Of a DNA stretch of 64,000 nt, positions 23,419-31,973 are shown piece after piece (the first letter of the stretch is position 1; each line of letters starts with the position of its first letter). The stretch lies in the NCBI RefSeq assembly GCF_033366695.1, contig NZ_JAOBTQ010000001.1:3596001-3660000 (forward strand). Reading direction: 5' to 3'. The stretch is from Streptomyces sp. SCL15-4. Lineage in GTDB: Bacteria > Actinomycetota > Actinomycetes > Streptomycetales > Streptomycetaceae. A program made the position numbers and the translations under genes. The notes beneath the pieces were generated by a model. The model had not been told where the DNA came from. It worked only from the letters and a program-made list of their open reading frames with translations, and did not search any database.

Positions 23419-24075
23419 ATGCGCATTGTCATCGCTGGTGGTCATGGTCAGATCGCGCTGCGCCTGGAGCGCCTGCTCTCCGCGCGCGGTGACGAGGTGG
23501 CGGGCATCATCCGCACGCCCGAACAGGGTGACGACCTGCGGGCGGCCGGCGCCGAACCGGTCCTGCTCGACCTGGAGTCGGCCCTGCTGGAGGAGGTCGC
23601 GGCGCATCTCCAGGGCGCGGACGCGGCGGTCTTCGCGGCCGGTGCGGGCCCGGGCAGCGGCGCGGCCCGCAAGGACACGGTGGACAGGGGCGCCGCGGTG
23701 CTGTTCGCGGACGCGGCCGTACGCGCGCGCGTGCGCCGCTTCCTGGTGGTGTCCTCGATGGGCGCGGACCCCGCGCACCAGGGGGACGAGGTCTTCGACG
23801 CGTACCTGCGCGCCAAGGGCGAGGCCGACGCGTACGTCACCCGTCAGGAGGCCCTGGACTGGACGATTCTGCGGCCGGGCGCGCTGACGGACGAGCCGGG
23901 CACCGGCCTGGTCCGGATGGAGGCGCACACGGGACGTGGCTCGGTCCCCCGGGACGACGTCGCCGCCGCCCTCGCGGAGCTGGTCGACACCCCCGCGACG
24001 GCCGGTCTCACGCTGGAGCTGATCAGCGGTTCGACACCGGTGTCGGTCGCGGTCAAGTCGGTCGCGGGGAACTGA
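23419..24075 (+). CDS. NAD(P)H-binding SDR-like protein
   Basis: 218-aa NmrA/SDR_a5-type protein. It starts MRIVIAGGHGQIALRLERLL, with a GGxGxIxxR nucleotide loop, and contains RRFLVVSSMGAD followed by YLRAKGEADAYV, where the spacing matches the SDR Tyr/Lys region, and DWTILRPGAL. The reaction is unknown; homologues are described as sugar-epimerase-like or redox proteins. The ATG at 23419 is chosen because the Rossmann strand begins there; 13 upstream residues in frame do not fit. Confidence 0.88.
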   Translation: MRIVIAGGHGQIALRLERLLSARGDEVAGIIRTPEQGDDLRAAGAEPVLLDLESALLEEVAAHLQGADAAVFAAGAGPGSGAARKDTVDRGAAVLFADAAVRARVRRFLVVSSMGADPAHQGDEVFDAYLRAKGEADAYVTRQEALDWTILRPGALTDEPGTGLVRMEAHTGRGSVPRDDVAAALAELVDTPATAGLTLELISGSTPVSVAVKSVAGN

Positions 24076-24097
24076 GGGCGCACCTCGCGCGCGGGGG

Positions 24098-24310
24098 TCA
24101 GAACAGGGGCAACTGCCCGGGGAGGTCCGGCAGGACGTAGCCGTCCAACGACGGTTGTGCCGCGCCGATTTGCGCGTGCTGCCGCGACCCGGCGCAGGAG
24201 ACGAGTTCGCCGTTCGCGCGCGCCCCGGGCGGATCGTGCCGCGCGAAGCGGCCCGCGACGACGGCGATGTCGCGGTGGCACACGGGACAGGTTCTGCGTC
24301 GGGAGGACAT
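24098..24310 (-). CDS. small zinc-ribbon-like protein
   Basis: 70-aa basic protein. CPVCHRDIAVVAGRFARHD followed by LVSCAGS gives a CxxC plus a later Cys and His residues, consistent with half of a zinc ribbon. The C-terminus ends GQLPLF. I recognise no named family. It is transcribed against the SDR-like gene and sits 103 nt beyond the next small gene, so the two may share a message. Confidence 0.65.
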   Translation of the reverse strand: MSSRRRTCPVCHRDIAVVAGRFARHDPPGARANGELVSCAGSRQHAQIGAAQPSLDGYVLPDLPGQLPLF

Positions 24311-24413
24311 GCCGCCAGTGTGCCCGCCGGCCTGCCGGGAATCGACCGGCCGTGTGTTCCGTGCGCCGCCGGGGCGCGTGCGGATGCGGGCCGTAGGCGG
24401 GCACGGGGCGCGG

Positions 24414-24638
24414 TCAGGTTCGGGTTTCCGCCTCCCAGCGGTCGGGGCCGACGCCGCGCCAGTCGATCAGGGGCGAGTCGGCGACCTCTTCCGGTTCCAT
24501 CTCCAGCCCCGCCCGGCGCAGGAACTCCACCAGGTCCCGCACGTTGTGCGCGAGGCCGAGGATCTCGCCGTCCACCCGCACCCGGCGACCGCCGGTCGGG
24601 GACGGCAGGTGCACGATGATGGGGCGTTTGCCGGCCAT
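24414..24638 (-). CDS. small hypothetical protein
   Basis: 74-aa protein from the ATG at 24638 (MAGKRPIIVHLPSPTGGRRV). It has an early beta-strand pattern (IIVHLPS, GRRVRVDGEILG) followed by a helix (HNVRDLVEFLRRAG) and an acidic end with DWRGVGPDRWE. No domain recognised. It diverges from the large phosphatase gene at 24786 with a 147-nt gap, so the two could share a regulatory region. Confidence 0.7.
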   Translation of the reverse strand: MAGKRPIIVHLPSPTGGRRVRVDGEILGLAHNVRDLVEFLRRAGLEMEPEEVADSPLIDWRGVGPDRWEAETRT

Positions 24639-24785
24639 GGCTCCAGCATCGTCCGGACCGCCCGCACACGCACCCGGACCGGTCGTCCGGGCGGCTTCGG
24701 CGGGACGTCCGCGGCAGGCACCCCCAGCGGGACGTTCCGGGATCTTTGCCCTTTTCATTCGCATTCTTCTGGGCACCCAGCCGAT

Positions 24786-27404
24786 ATGGGCAGCCCCATC
24801 CCCCCGGGAGCACCGGTGCGGCACCTGGCTCCGGCGCCGGAGAGCGTCGTGGTGGCCCGCAGGTTCGTACGGTCGGTGCTGGACGGTCTCGTGCCGGACG
24901 TGGTGGACACCGCCGAGCTGCTGACCGGCGAGCTGGTGACCAACGCCGTCCTCCACGCGCGCACCGGGATCGAGGTGGAGGCCTGGACCGTCGAGGGCCA
25001 GGCCCATGTGCGGGTCAGCGATCACCGCCCGGACTACGGGCTGGTGCCCCACGCCCGCCATCTCTACGCCAGCACCGGCAGGGGCCTCGCCCTGGTCGAG
25101 GAGCTGGCCACCAGCCACGGCGTCCACAGCGGCGAGGGCCGCAAGACGGTCTGGTTCGACGTGTGGCCCGAGGCGCCCGCGCCGCCGCCGTCCGCGTGGG
25201 AGACCGTGGCGCCGCCCGGCCGGACCGTCACCGTGTCGCTGAACGACGTGCCGTACGCGCTGTACTGGGCGGCCCAGCAGCAGTGGGAGGGGCTGCTGCG
25301 CGAACTGCTCCTCGCCGCCCCCGCCGCCACCGGGGCCGAGGTGTGCCCGCAGGACCTGACCGTCGCCCAGGACACGAGCAGCATGATCTGCGCGTCCATG
25401 ACGGCGGCGGTGGAGCAGGAGACGCCCGACAGCTCGACGCTCTCCCTGCGGGTGGCGTTCGCGGCGGACGCCGGGCCCCGCGTCGCGACGCTGTCCCGGG
25501 TCCTCGACGCCTCGGACGCGGCGGCACGGCGGGGCAGTCTGCTCGCCCTCCCGGCGCTTCCGCACATCCGGGCCTTCCGGCACTGGCTGCTCGGCCAGAT
25601 CACCGGCCAGTTGTCCGGCGCACGGCCCACCGCGTGGACCCAGGCCCCGGTGTCGCCGGGCACCAACCCGACGGACCTCTCGCCGTGGGACGCGAGCGAG
25701 GTGGAGGCCGCGTTCGTGCCGACCGTCGCGGCCGACGACGGCAACCGGATCATCGCGGTGAACAACGCCGCGTCCAGCCTGCTGGGCTGGCCCGCGCACG
25801 ATCTCGTCGGGCAGCGGCTGACCGTGCTCATGCCCGAGCACCTGCGCCAGCGCCATGTGACGGCCTTCACCGCGCTGCTACTCACCGGAGAGTCGCGCAT
25901 CCTGGGCCGGCCGGTACCGGTTCCCGCGCTGCACCGGGACGGCCATGTGGTCCCCATCCGCCTCACCATCGAGACCCAGGAGGCGATCGACGGACGGACC
26001 GTGTTCGTCGCCCAGCTCACCACGACGACGACTCCGCCGGTCCCGGCGGACGTCCCCCGGGAGGCGCGGCACTCGACGCGGCCGTCGCCGGGCCCGGTGC
26101 GGTTGCCGACGACCACCAAGACGGTGAAGCCGGTGCGGACGCAGACGGCGACGCCGGAGTGGCTGTCCCTGTTCGCCGACATCGGCATGGCGCTGACCGG
26201 CACCCTCGATCCGAACGAGCGGCTGCGGCGGGTGTGCCAGGCCCTGACCCGGGAACTGGCCGACTGGTGCATGGCGGACCTCGTCGACGAGCAGGGCCGG
26301 CTGGAGCGGGTCTGCCTCGTCCACCGCGACCCCCAGGTGCCGGTGCCCGGTTCGCACCTCGGCCTGCTCGCTCCGCCGTCGGAGGTCACCGAGGGTTCGC
26401 TGCCCCGGGTGCTGCGCGGCGCGGGGCCGCTGCTGGTCACCGACGCCTCCTCGCCCGGACGGCCGCAGAACGCCTTCGAGGCGCGGGAGCTGGAGCTGGT
26501 GGAGCACCTGGGCGCGAGCACCGCCGTCGTCGCTCCGCTGCGGGCCCAGCGGGAGGTCTTCGGCGCCCTGACCATGGTCCGCACCGAGGACGAGCACCCG
26601 TTCACCAAGGAGGACATCCCCTTGGTCTCGGAGCTGGTCCGTGCCGTCGCGCTCGGGGTGGACAACGCCCGGCTGCACCAGCACGCCCGCTCCAACGCCG
26701 AACACCTCCAGCGCGCGCTGCTGCCCGAACTGCCCCGCGTGGAGCACCTGGAGCTGACGGCCCGCTATGTGCCGTCCAGTACCACCGCGGAGGTCGGCGG
26801 CGACTGGTACGACGCCTTCACGCTGCCCGACGGCGACATCGCGCTGGTCATCGGGGACGTGTCGGGGCACGACCTCCAGGCCGCGGTCGCCATGAGCACC
26901 CTGCGCAACATGCTGCGCGGTATCGCCGTCGACCGGCAGGAGCCGCCCGGAGAGGTCCTGCGCCGCCTGGACCTGGCCAGTCAGACCCTGAGCCCGCAGT
27001 CCACCGCGACCTGCGTCTACTCCGTCGTCAAGGGCGACGGCGGCACGACATGGCTGCGCCACTCCTCCGCCGGCCACCTGCCGCCGCTGCTGACCACCGA
27101 GGAGGGCCATACGCGCTATCTGGACGAGGGCCGGGGCCTGCTGATCGGCATGGACCCGCGCCTGCCCCGCCGCTCCGCCTACGACGCGCTGCCGCCCCAC
27201 TCCACGCTGCTGTTCTTCACCGACGGCCTCATCGAACGCCGCGGGGAGTCGCTGGACGACGCCATGAACCGGCTCCGCCACTACACCGCCGCCCAGGCAC
27301 GGGCCCCCCTGGACGTCTTCTGCGACGAACTGATCATCAAGTTCGGCGCCGACACCACCGACGACATCGCCCTGATCGCCCTGCGGCCCACACCACCCGC
27401 CTGA
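24786..27404 (+). CDS. HATPase-PAS-GAF-PP2C multidomain regulator (SpoIIE/RsbU type)
   Basis: 872-aa cytoplasmic protein. An RsbW/SpoIIAB-like ATPase occupies residues about 15-125 (ELVTNAVLHA is the N-box; STGRGLALVEEL the G-box). A PAS domain follows at about 307-420 (NNAASSLLGW), then GAF at about 458-620, and a PP2C/SpoIIE Ser/Thr phosphatase at about 635-870 with GGDWYDAF, GDVSGHD and FFTDGLIE. One chain therefore holds an anti-sigma-factor-type kinase and the phosphatase that usually opposes it, a frequent streptomycete design for partner switching. Its partner is not encoded alongside. Confidence 0.92.
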   Translation: MGSPIPPGAPVRHLAPAPESVVVARRFVRSVLDGLVPDVVDTAELLTGELVTNAVLHARTGIEVEAWTVEGQAHVRVSDHRPDYGLVPHARHLYASTGRGLALVEELATSHGVHSGEGRKTVWFDVWPEAPAPPPSAWETVAPPGRTVTVSLNDVPYALYWAAQQQWEGLLRELLLAAPAATGAEVCPQDLTVAQDTSSMICASMTAAVEQETPDSSTLSLRVAFAADAGPRVATLSRVLDASDAAARRGSLLALPALPHIRAFRHWLLGQITGQLSGARPTAWTQAPVSPGTNPTDLSPWDASEVEAAFVPTVAADDGNRIIAVNNAASSLLGWPAHDLVGQRLTVLMPEHLRQRHVTAFTALLLTGESRILGRPVPVPALHRDGHVVPIRLTIETQEAIDGRTVFVAQLTTTTTPPVPADVPREARHSTRPSPGPVRLPTTTKTVKPVRTQTATPEWLSLFADIGMALTGTLDPNERLRRVCQALTRELADWCMADLVDEQGRLERVCLVHRDPQVPVPGSHLGLLAPPSEVTEGSLPRVLRGAGPLLVTDASSPGRPQNAFEARELELVEHLGASTAVVAPLRAQREVFGALTMVRTEDEHPFTKEDIPLVSELVRAVALGVDNARLHQHARSNAEHLQRALLPELPRVEHLELTARYVPSSTTAEVGGDWYDAFTLPDGDIALVIGDVSGHDLQAAVAMSTLRNMLRGIAVDRQEPPGEVLRRLDLASQTLSPQSTATCVYSVVKGDGGTTWLRHSSAGHLPPLLTTEEGHTRYLDEGRGLLIGMDPRLPRRSAYDALPPHSTLLFFTDGLIERRGESLDDAMNRLRHYTAAQARAPLDVFCDELIIKFGADTTDDIALIALRPTPPA

Positions 27405-27435
27405 CCCCTGGCGCCCGGACCCGGCACGTACGACA

Positions 27436-27473
27436 AGAGCCCCGTGACCTGTTCTCACAGGTCACGGGGCTCT
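27436..27473. terminator. bidirectional terminator
   Basis: Perfect 16-bp stem (AGAGCCCCGTGACCTG and complement) with a 6-nt loop. It lies 31 nt after the multidomain regulator and just beyond the 3' end of tRNA-Tyr, so it can serve both converging transcripts. Confidence 0.9.
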
Positions 27474-27484
27474 CATTTCCCGTG

Positions 27485-27566
27485 TGGCGGCGCCAGGATT
27501 CGAACCTGGGAAGGCTGAGCCGGCAGATTTACAGTCTGCTCCCTTTGGCCGCTCGGGCACACCGCC
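27485..27566 (-). tRNA. tRNA-Tyr (GTA)
   Basis: 82-nt class II tRNA with a long variable arm. The acceptor is GGCGGTG/CGCCGCC with one G-U pair. The anticodon loop is TGTAAAT with anticodon GTA, and the T-arm is CAGGTTCGAATCCTG. Discriminator A, as expected for Tyr. The long variable arm excludes other GTA-like readings. Confidence 0.97.
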
Positions 27567-27793
27567 GGGTAGTGCTGCCGCGTCAAACCCGCTTTCGGCG
27601 GTGTTCCCCGGCAACGACGTAAACAATACCCGATACACAGGGGTGCTTCGCCACCCGGTTGATCTCCGCATCCGGGCGCGCGGGATGGCTAGGCTGGTGC
27701 GGATGCGGTCCGGTGATCCACCGGGCCCGGCGGTCGCCGCCGCGCACGCCGGCACCCACCCCATTCGCACCCCGATACAAGGAGCCACAGGAC

Positions 27794-28282
27794 ATGGCCG
27801 ACTCCAGTTTCGACATCGTCTCGAAGGTCGAGCGGCAGGAGGTCGACAACGCCCTCAACCAGGCCGCCAAGGAGATCTCGCAGCGCTACGACTTCAAGGG
27901 CGTGGGGGCCTCGATCTCGTGGTCCGGCGAGAAGATCCTCATGGAGGCCGACTCCGAGGACCGGGTGAAGGCCGTCCTCGACGTCTTCGAGTCCAAGCTC
28001 ATCAAGCGCGGCATCTCCCTGAAGTCGCTGGAGGCGGGCGAGCCGCAGCTCTCCGGCAAGGAGTACAAGATCTTCGCGACGATCCAGGAGGGCATCTCCC
28101 AGGAGAACGCCAAGAAGGTGGCGAAGATCATCCGCGATGAGGGCCCGAAGGGCGTGAAGGCGCAGGTCCAGGGGGACGAACTGCGCGTCAGCTCCAAGAG
28201 CCGCGACGACCTCCAGACCGTGATCGCCCTCCTGAAGGGCAAGGACTTCGACTTCGCGCTCCAGTTCGTGAACTACCGCTAA
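27794..28282 (+). CDS. yajQ: YajQ-family nucleotide-binding protein
   Basis: 162-aa cyclic-dinucleotide/nucleic-acid-binding protein of the YajQ (DUF520) family, starting [20 protein letters not shown]. Two ferredoxin-like domains are visible; the family signatures [13 protein letters not shown] and the C-terminal [13 protein letters not shown] are intact. In Xanthomonas a YajQ protein binds cyclic di-GMP; the role in streptomycetes is not known. Start ATG 27794 has AGGAG upstream; the gene is monocistronic and followed by a strong terminator. Confidence 0.95.
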   Translation: MADSSFDIVSKVERQEVDNALNQAAKEISQRYDFKGVGASISWSGEKILMEADSEDRVKAVLDVFESKLIKRGISLKSLEAGEPQLSGKEYKIFATIQEGISQENAKKVAKIIRDEGPKGVKAQVQGDELRVSSKSRDDLQTVIALLKGKDFDFALQFVNYR

Positions 28283-28295
28283 GCGCACGACGGAA

Positions 28296-28327
28296 GAAGG
28301 GCGGGCACCGTGGGGTGCCCGCCCTTC
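28296..28327 (+). terminator. yajQ terminator
   Basis: Perfect 14-bp stem (GAAGGGCGGGCACC and complement) with a 4-nt loop, 14 nt after the yajQ stop. Confidence 0.9.
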
Positions 28328-28365
28328 CGCGCTGTCCGTGCCGTCCGTGCCGCGTCCGGCCGCGG

Positions 28366-28632
28366 TCAGTCGCGTGAGTTGCCGAACAGGAGGCGGTAGG
28401 CGATCAGCAGCACCAGGGAGCCGCCGATGGCCGCCGCCCACGTCGCGCCGTCGAAGAAGTGCTTGCTGACCGGGTGGTCCAGCCAGCGCGCCGAGATCCA
28501 GCCGCCGATGAACGCGCCCGCGATGCCGATGAGGGTCGTCCCGATGAAGCCGCCGGGGTCGCGGCCCGGCAGCAGGACCTTGGCGATGGCCCCGGCCAGC
28601 AGCCCCAGGATGATCCAACCGATGATGCCCAT
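28366..28632 (-). CDS. GlsB/YeaQ/YmgE-family membrane protein
   Basis: 88-aa stress-associated membrane protein (transglycosylase-associated family). Three hydrophobic segments lie at about residues 3-20, 28-48 and 62-82, with the family pattern LGLLAGAIAKVLLPGRDPGG and TTLIGIAGAFIGGWI. The function of the family is unproven; members are often induced by stress. It diverges from the permease gene at 28720. Confidence 0.92.
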   Translation of the reverse strand: MGIIGWIILGLLAGAIAKVLLPGRDPGGFIGTTLIGIAGAFIGGWISARWLDHPVSKHFFDGATWAAAIGGSLVLLIAYRLLFGNSRD

Positions 28633-28719
28633 GCCGTGAACCCGCCTTTCCGCGCTGTGTCGGAGAGAAGGACGCCGGCGGCCCGTCCCCCGGTTGCCGC
28701 GCTCAGTAGGGTGCGGCGC

Positions 28720-29973
28720 ATGACACGTACGGATGCCGGTCTGCGCCGCGGCCTGGGCGTGCGGGACGCCGTGGTCGTGGGACTGGGCTCGATGCTCGGG
28801 GCCGGTGTCTTCTCCGCACCGGGGCCCGCCGCGCGCGTGGCCGGGTCCGGGCTGCTCGCCGGGCTCGCCGTCGCCGCCGTGGTGGCCTACTGCAACGCGC
28901 GGTCATCCGCCCGGCTGGCCGCCCGTTACCCGGCCTCCGGCGGCACGTACGTGTACGGCAGGGAGCGGCTGGGCGCCTTCTGGGGGTATCTCGCGGGCTG
29001 GGCGTTCGTCGTCGGCAAGACGGCCTCGTGCGCGGCCATGGCGCTCACCGTGGGCGCGTACGTGTGGCCGGGACAGGCGCACGCGGTGGCGGTCGCCGCC
29101 GTGGTGGCCCTGACCGCCGTGAACTACGGCGGGATCCAGAAGTCGGCGTGGGTGACGCGGGGCATCGTGGCCGTCGTCCTGGCCGTTCTCGCGGCCGTGG
29201 TCGTGGTCTGCCTGGCCTCCGGGGCGGCGGACGCCGGGCGGCTGGGCGCCGGCCCGCCGGCGGAGCCGGGCGGGGTGCTCCGGGCGGCCGGGCTGCTGTT
29301 CTTCGCGTTCGCCGGGTACGCGCGCATCGCCACCCTCGGCGAGGAGGTACGCGATCCGGCGCGCACGATCCCCAGAGCCGTCCCGCTGGCCCTGGGGATC
29401 ACCCTGGTGGTGTACGCGGGCGTGGCCGTGGCGGTGCTCGGTGTGCTCGGCGCGGACCGGCTCGGGCACGCGGCGGCGCCGCTGGCCGACGCGGTACGGG
29501 CGGCCGGGGCGCCGGGGCTCGTACCGGTGGTGCGGGCCGGGGCGGCGGTGGCGGCGCTCGGTTCGCTGCTCGCGCTGATCCTCGGGGTCTCCCGGACGAC
29601 GCTGGCCATGGCCCGCGACGGGCATCTGCCGGGCGTGCTGGCGGCCGTGCACCCCCGGTTCCGGGTGCCGCACCGGGCGGAGGCGGCGGTGGGCGCGGTG
29701 GTCGCCGTGCTGGCCGCGACGGTGGACGTGCGCGGCGCGATCGGTTTCTCGTCCTTCGGTGTGCTCGCCTACTACGCCGTCGCCAATGCCTCGGCCTGGA
29801 CGCTGAGCGCGGCCCCGCGCTCCCGCGTGGTGCCCGCGGCGGGCCTGCTGGGCTGCGCCACGCTGGCCTTCGCGCTGCCGCCGGCCTCGGTGGCCGCCGG
29901 CGCGGGCGTGCTCGCGCTGGGCGTGGCGGCCTACGGCGTACGACGGTGGCGGGCGGACCGGCGCGAAAGGTGA
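28720..29973 (+). CDS. APC-superfamily amino-acid/polyamine permease
   Basis: 417-aa integral membrane protein with about 12 hydrophobic segments. TM1 carries the family break motif VVGLGSMLGAGVFSAPGP, and the loop ARYPASGGTYVYGRERLG is typical of the APC superfamily. It should exchange or import amino acids or amines by secondary transport; substrate unknown. Start ATG 28720 (MTRTDAGLRRGLGVRD). It lies 53 nt before the YccF gene on the same strand. Confidence 0.93.
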   Translation: MTRTDAGLRRGLGVRDAVVVGLGSMLGAGVFSAPGPAARVAGSGLLAGLAVAAVVAYCNARSSARLAARYPASGGTYVYGRERLGAFWGYLAGWAFVVGKTASCAAMALTVGAYVWPGQAHAVAVAAVVALTAVNYGGIQKSAWVTRGIVAVVLAVLAAVVVVCLASGAADAGRLGAGPPAEPGGVLRAAGLLFFAFAGYARIATLGEEVRDPARTIPRAVPLALGITLVVYAGVAVAVLGVLGADRLGHAAAPLADAVRAAGAPGLVPVVRAGAAVAALGSLLALILGVSRTTLAMARDGHLPGVLAAVHPRFRVPHRAEAAVGAVVAVLAATVDVRGAIGFSSFGVLAYYAVANASAWTLSAAPRSRVVPAAGLLGCATLAFALPPASVAAGAGVLALGVAAYGVRRWRADRRER

Positions 29974-30026
29974 CGTGCGACGGCGGCAGGCATGCCGGCC
30001 GATCCGCCTGGAGAGGTATACCGGAC

Positions 30027-30428
30027 ATGAAGGTGTTCAACCTGCTGCTCAATATCCTGTGGTTCCTCCTCTGCGGGATCTGGATGGCGATCGGTTACCT
30101 GGTCGCCGCCCTGATCTGCTTCGTCCTGATCGTCACCATTCCGTTCGGCATAGCGTCGCTGCGCATCGCCGGATTCGTCCTCTGGCCGTTCGGCCGTACC
30201 ACTGTGGAAAAGCCGGGTGCCGGGGCGCCGTCGTGCGTCGGCAACGTCATCTGGATGGTCTTCGCGGGCTGGTGGCTCGCACTGGCCCACGTGGTCACGA
30301 GCATTCCGCTTTTCCTGTCGGTCGTCGGCATTCCCTTCGGCTGGGCGAACCTGAAGCTCATCCCCCTCTCGCTCATGCCGCTGGGACAGGAGGTGGTGCC
30401 CACGGACCAGGCATTCGGCCGACGCTGA
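30027..30428 (+). CDS. YccF-family membrane protein
   Basis: 133-aa protein with the YccF domain: two similar hydrophobic halves, NILWFLLCGIWMAIGYL ... IPFGIASLRIAGFVLWPFGR and NVIWMVFAGWWLALAHV ... IPFGWANLKLIPLSLMPLG, so the gene shows an internal duplication. About four transmembrane helices. The function is not established. It may be co-transcribed with the upstream permease. Confidence 0.9.
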   Translation: MKVFNLLLNILWFLLCGIWMAIGYLVAALICFVLIVTIPFGIASLRIAGFVLWPFGRTTVEKPGAGAPSCVGNVIWMVFAGWWLALAHVVTSIPLFLSVVGIPFGWANLKLIPLSLMPLGQEVVPTDQAFGRR

Positions 30429-30528
30429 CCCCGGTCCCCCTTGTCGCCGGCTCCGCTGGATTCCGTCCCGGCGGCGTCCGACAATGGGATTACGCCCGCA
30501 CGAGGCGGTGGATCGAAAGGCGGGATCC

Positions 30529-30756
30529 ATGAGGACGAGCACACGGCGCGCCAATCGTATTCTCGCGGTGTCCGCACTCGGCGTTTTCCTGGCCGGCGGT
30601 GCCGCGTCCGGCACCGTCGCAACCGCTTCGGCGGCTGCCCCGGCTCATGTCGCGTCGCTCTCGGGCCAGTCGGGACGCGGTTGCGACGAGGTCTGGGGGG
30701 ACGGCGGCTGTGACAGCTCGGCGCCCGGCCGAGCGGAGTTCACGCGCCCGTCGTAG
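30529..30756 (+). CDS. small secreted protein
   Basis: 75-aa predicted exported protein. A Sec signal peptide (basic RTSTRRANR, hydrophobic ILAVSALGVFLAGG, cleavage near ATASAAA) leaves a mature peptide of about 40 residues with two Cys (GRGCDEVWGDGGCDSS) that could form a disulfide. No family recognised. The stop overlaps the 3' end of the converging gene by 17 nt. Confidence 0.6.
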   Translation: MRTSTRRANRILAVSALGVFLAGGAASGTVATASAAAPAHVASLSGQSGRGCDEVWGDGGCDSSAPGRAEFTRPS

Positions 30757-31081
30757 CGCTCGGGTGAATGTCGTCCAGGCTGTCGACGATGGTCACGGAC
30801 AGCGGACGTGAAGGCCTGGGCACCTGGATGAGAAGAGGCACGTACACCACGTCACCGTGCCTGAACTCGGCCTTCCAGGAATGCCGGTAGCACACGACTT
30901 CGTCCGGCTCGTCCCGCGTCGCGTAGCACTGAGTCGTCGACTTCACCGGTGCGGTCCGCGGTTTCTGCGCCAGGACGCCGGCGTCACTCGCCGTGGCCCC
31001 CCATCCGCCCAACGCCAGACAGCAGGTGGTTACGGCTACGAGGCCGCCTCTGCGCACGGTCGCTTTCGTCGTTTTGATCAC
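30740..31081 (-). CDS. small secreted protein
   Basis: About 113 aa from the GTG at 31081 (VIKTTKATVRRGGLVAVTTC), which places a signal peptide at the N-terminus (LVAVTTCCLALGGWGATASDA). The frame itself continues to a TTG at 31144 with no ribosome binding site. The mature part has two Cys (TTQCYATRDEPDEVVCYRHSW) and a Pro-rich strand. No family recognised. It lies 65 nt downstream of the polyasparagine protein on the same strand and may share its transcript. Confidence 0.6.
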   Translation of the reverse strand: MIKTTKATVRRGGLVAVTTCCLALGGWGATASDAGVLAQKPRTAPVKSTTQCYATRDEPDEVVCYRHSWKAEFRHGDVVYVPLLIQVPRPSRPLSVTIVDSLDDIHPSATTGA

Positions 31082-31146
31082 CCCGCACGAACGTGGCAGT
31101 CCGACGGCCAGGGAACTGTGGACACCCGGCCGCCGGACCGTCAAGT

Positions 31147-31665
31147 TCAGCCGTTGTTGTTATTGTTGTTGTTGTTCGCCCCTCCGCCCCCATTGTTGTT
31201 ATTGTTGTTGTTATTGTTCCCGCCTCCACCGTTGTTGTTGTTATTGTTGTTGTTGTTCGCGCCCCCACCTCCATTATTGTTATTATTGTTGTTGTTGTTG
31301 TTCGCTCCTCCGCCTCCATTGTTGTTGTTGTTATTGTTGTTGTTCGCGCCTCCGCCGCCATTGTTGTTGTTATTGTTGTTGTTGCCACCCCGTCCACCGT
31401 TGTTGTTGTTATTGTTGTTGTTTCCGCCCCGACCTCCGTTGTTGTTGTTGTTATTGTTGTTGTTGTTGTTGTGGTGGTGGCCACCCCGTCCGCCGTTGTT
31501 ATTGTTATTGTTGTTGTTGTTCCCGCCGTTGTCGCTCGGCGCCGTCGCGTGGGTTCCTGTGGGTGCCGGGGCGGCGAAGGCGCTCGACGGCGCCAGGGCG
31601 CCTCCTGCGGCCAGGGCTGCCGATGCGGCTATCAGGGCCGCGCGCTTGGCATACTGGTTCGCCAT
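31147..31665 (-). CDS. secreted polyasparagine/glycine repeat protein (first copy)
   Basis: 172 aa. A clear Sec signal peptide (MANQYAKRAALIAASAALAA ... SAFA, cleavage near residue 31) is followed by nine runs of 8-11 Asn separated by GGRGG, GGGGA or GGGG; one run is preceded by HHH. AAGGAAA lies 6 nt before the ATG. The Asn codons are mostly AAC with an AAT placed inside nearly every run, which makes this the least GC-rich stretch of the window. The mature chain should be disordered or aggregate-forming on the cell surface; function unknown. Confidence 0.85.
   Translation of the reverse strand: MANQYAKRAALIAASAALAAGGALAPSSAFAAPAPTGTHATAPSDNGGNNNNNNNNNGGRGGHHHNNNNNNNNNNNGGRGGNNNNNNNNGGRGGNNNNNNNNGGGGANNNNNNNNNGGGGANNNNNNNNNNGGGGANNNNNNNNNGGGGNNNNNNNNNGGGGANNNNNNNNG
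31160..31527. repeat. imperfect tandem repeat encoding Asn runs
   Basis: Nine units of about 36-50 nt: a GTT/ATT run of 24-33 nt on the plus strand (AAC/AAT on the coding strand) alternating with a GC-rich spacer coding Gly-rich linkers. Units differ in length by whole codons, as expected from slippage or unequal recombination under selection for the frame. Confidence 0.9.
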
Positions 31666-31973
31666 AATGTTTCCTTTCCGAGGGGCATGGACGTCGTAGA
31701 TCGGCAGTCCATTGGGCAGAGGGCAGGCGACACACTCGGCGCGGAACGGCCGGCGCCGCGATCTCCGATGCCCGGGTCTGAGACTCTCCGGCCAGCATGC
31801 GCGGCCATGGACGGCGGACGCATCGGGTGAGCACCCCAAGTTCCGCCCCCCGCACCCCACGTCCGTCCCGGCACACCCCACGCCCCGTCCGGCAGCCCGC
31901 GTCCCGGCCCGGCCGGTCTTGTTCGGTCCGGATCTTTTGCGCGGCTGCGGCCGCAGGAGGAAACTGGCCGGTG
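31666..31973. promoter_or_regulatory. divergent intergenic region
   Basis: About 300 nt between the first polyasparagine gene (minus) and the LuxR-family regulator (plus). It must hold both promoters. I see no strong palindrome; the minus-strand side carries an AAGGAAA ribosome binding site and the plus-strand side an AGGAGG. Confidence 0.5.

Noticed and set aside
31160..31527. Possible CRISPR-like array
   Set aside because: The period is irregular, the units are in-frame codon runs and there are no unique spacers or cas genes. It is a protein-coding repeat.
30857..31699. Plus-strand frames encoding poly-Leu, poly-Val or poly-Cys across the Asn repeats
   Set aside because: They are readings of the same GTT/ATT triplets on the other strand. 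The minus-strand reading has a signal peptide, a ribosome binding site and a proper start, so it is the gene.
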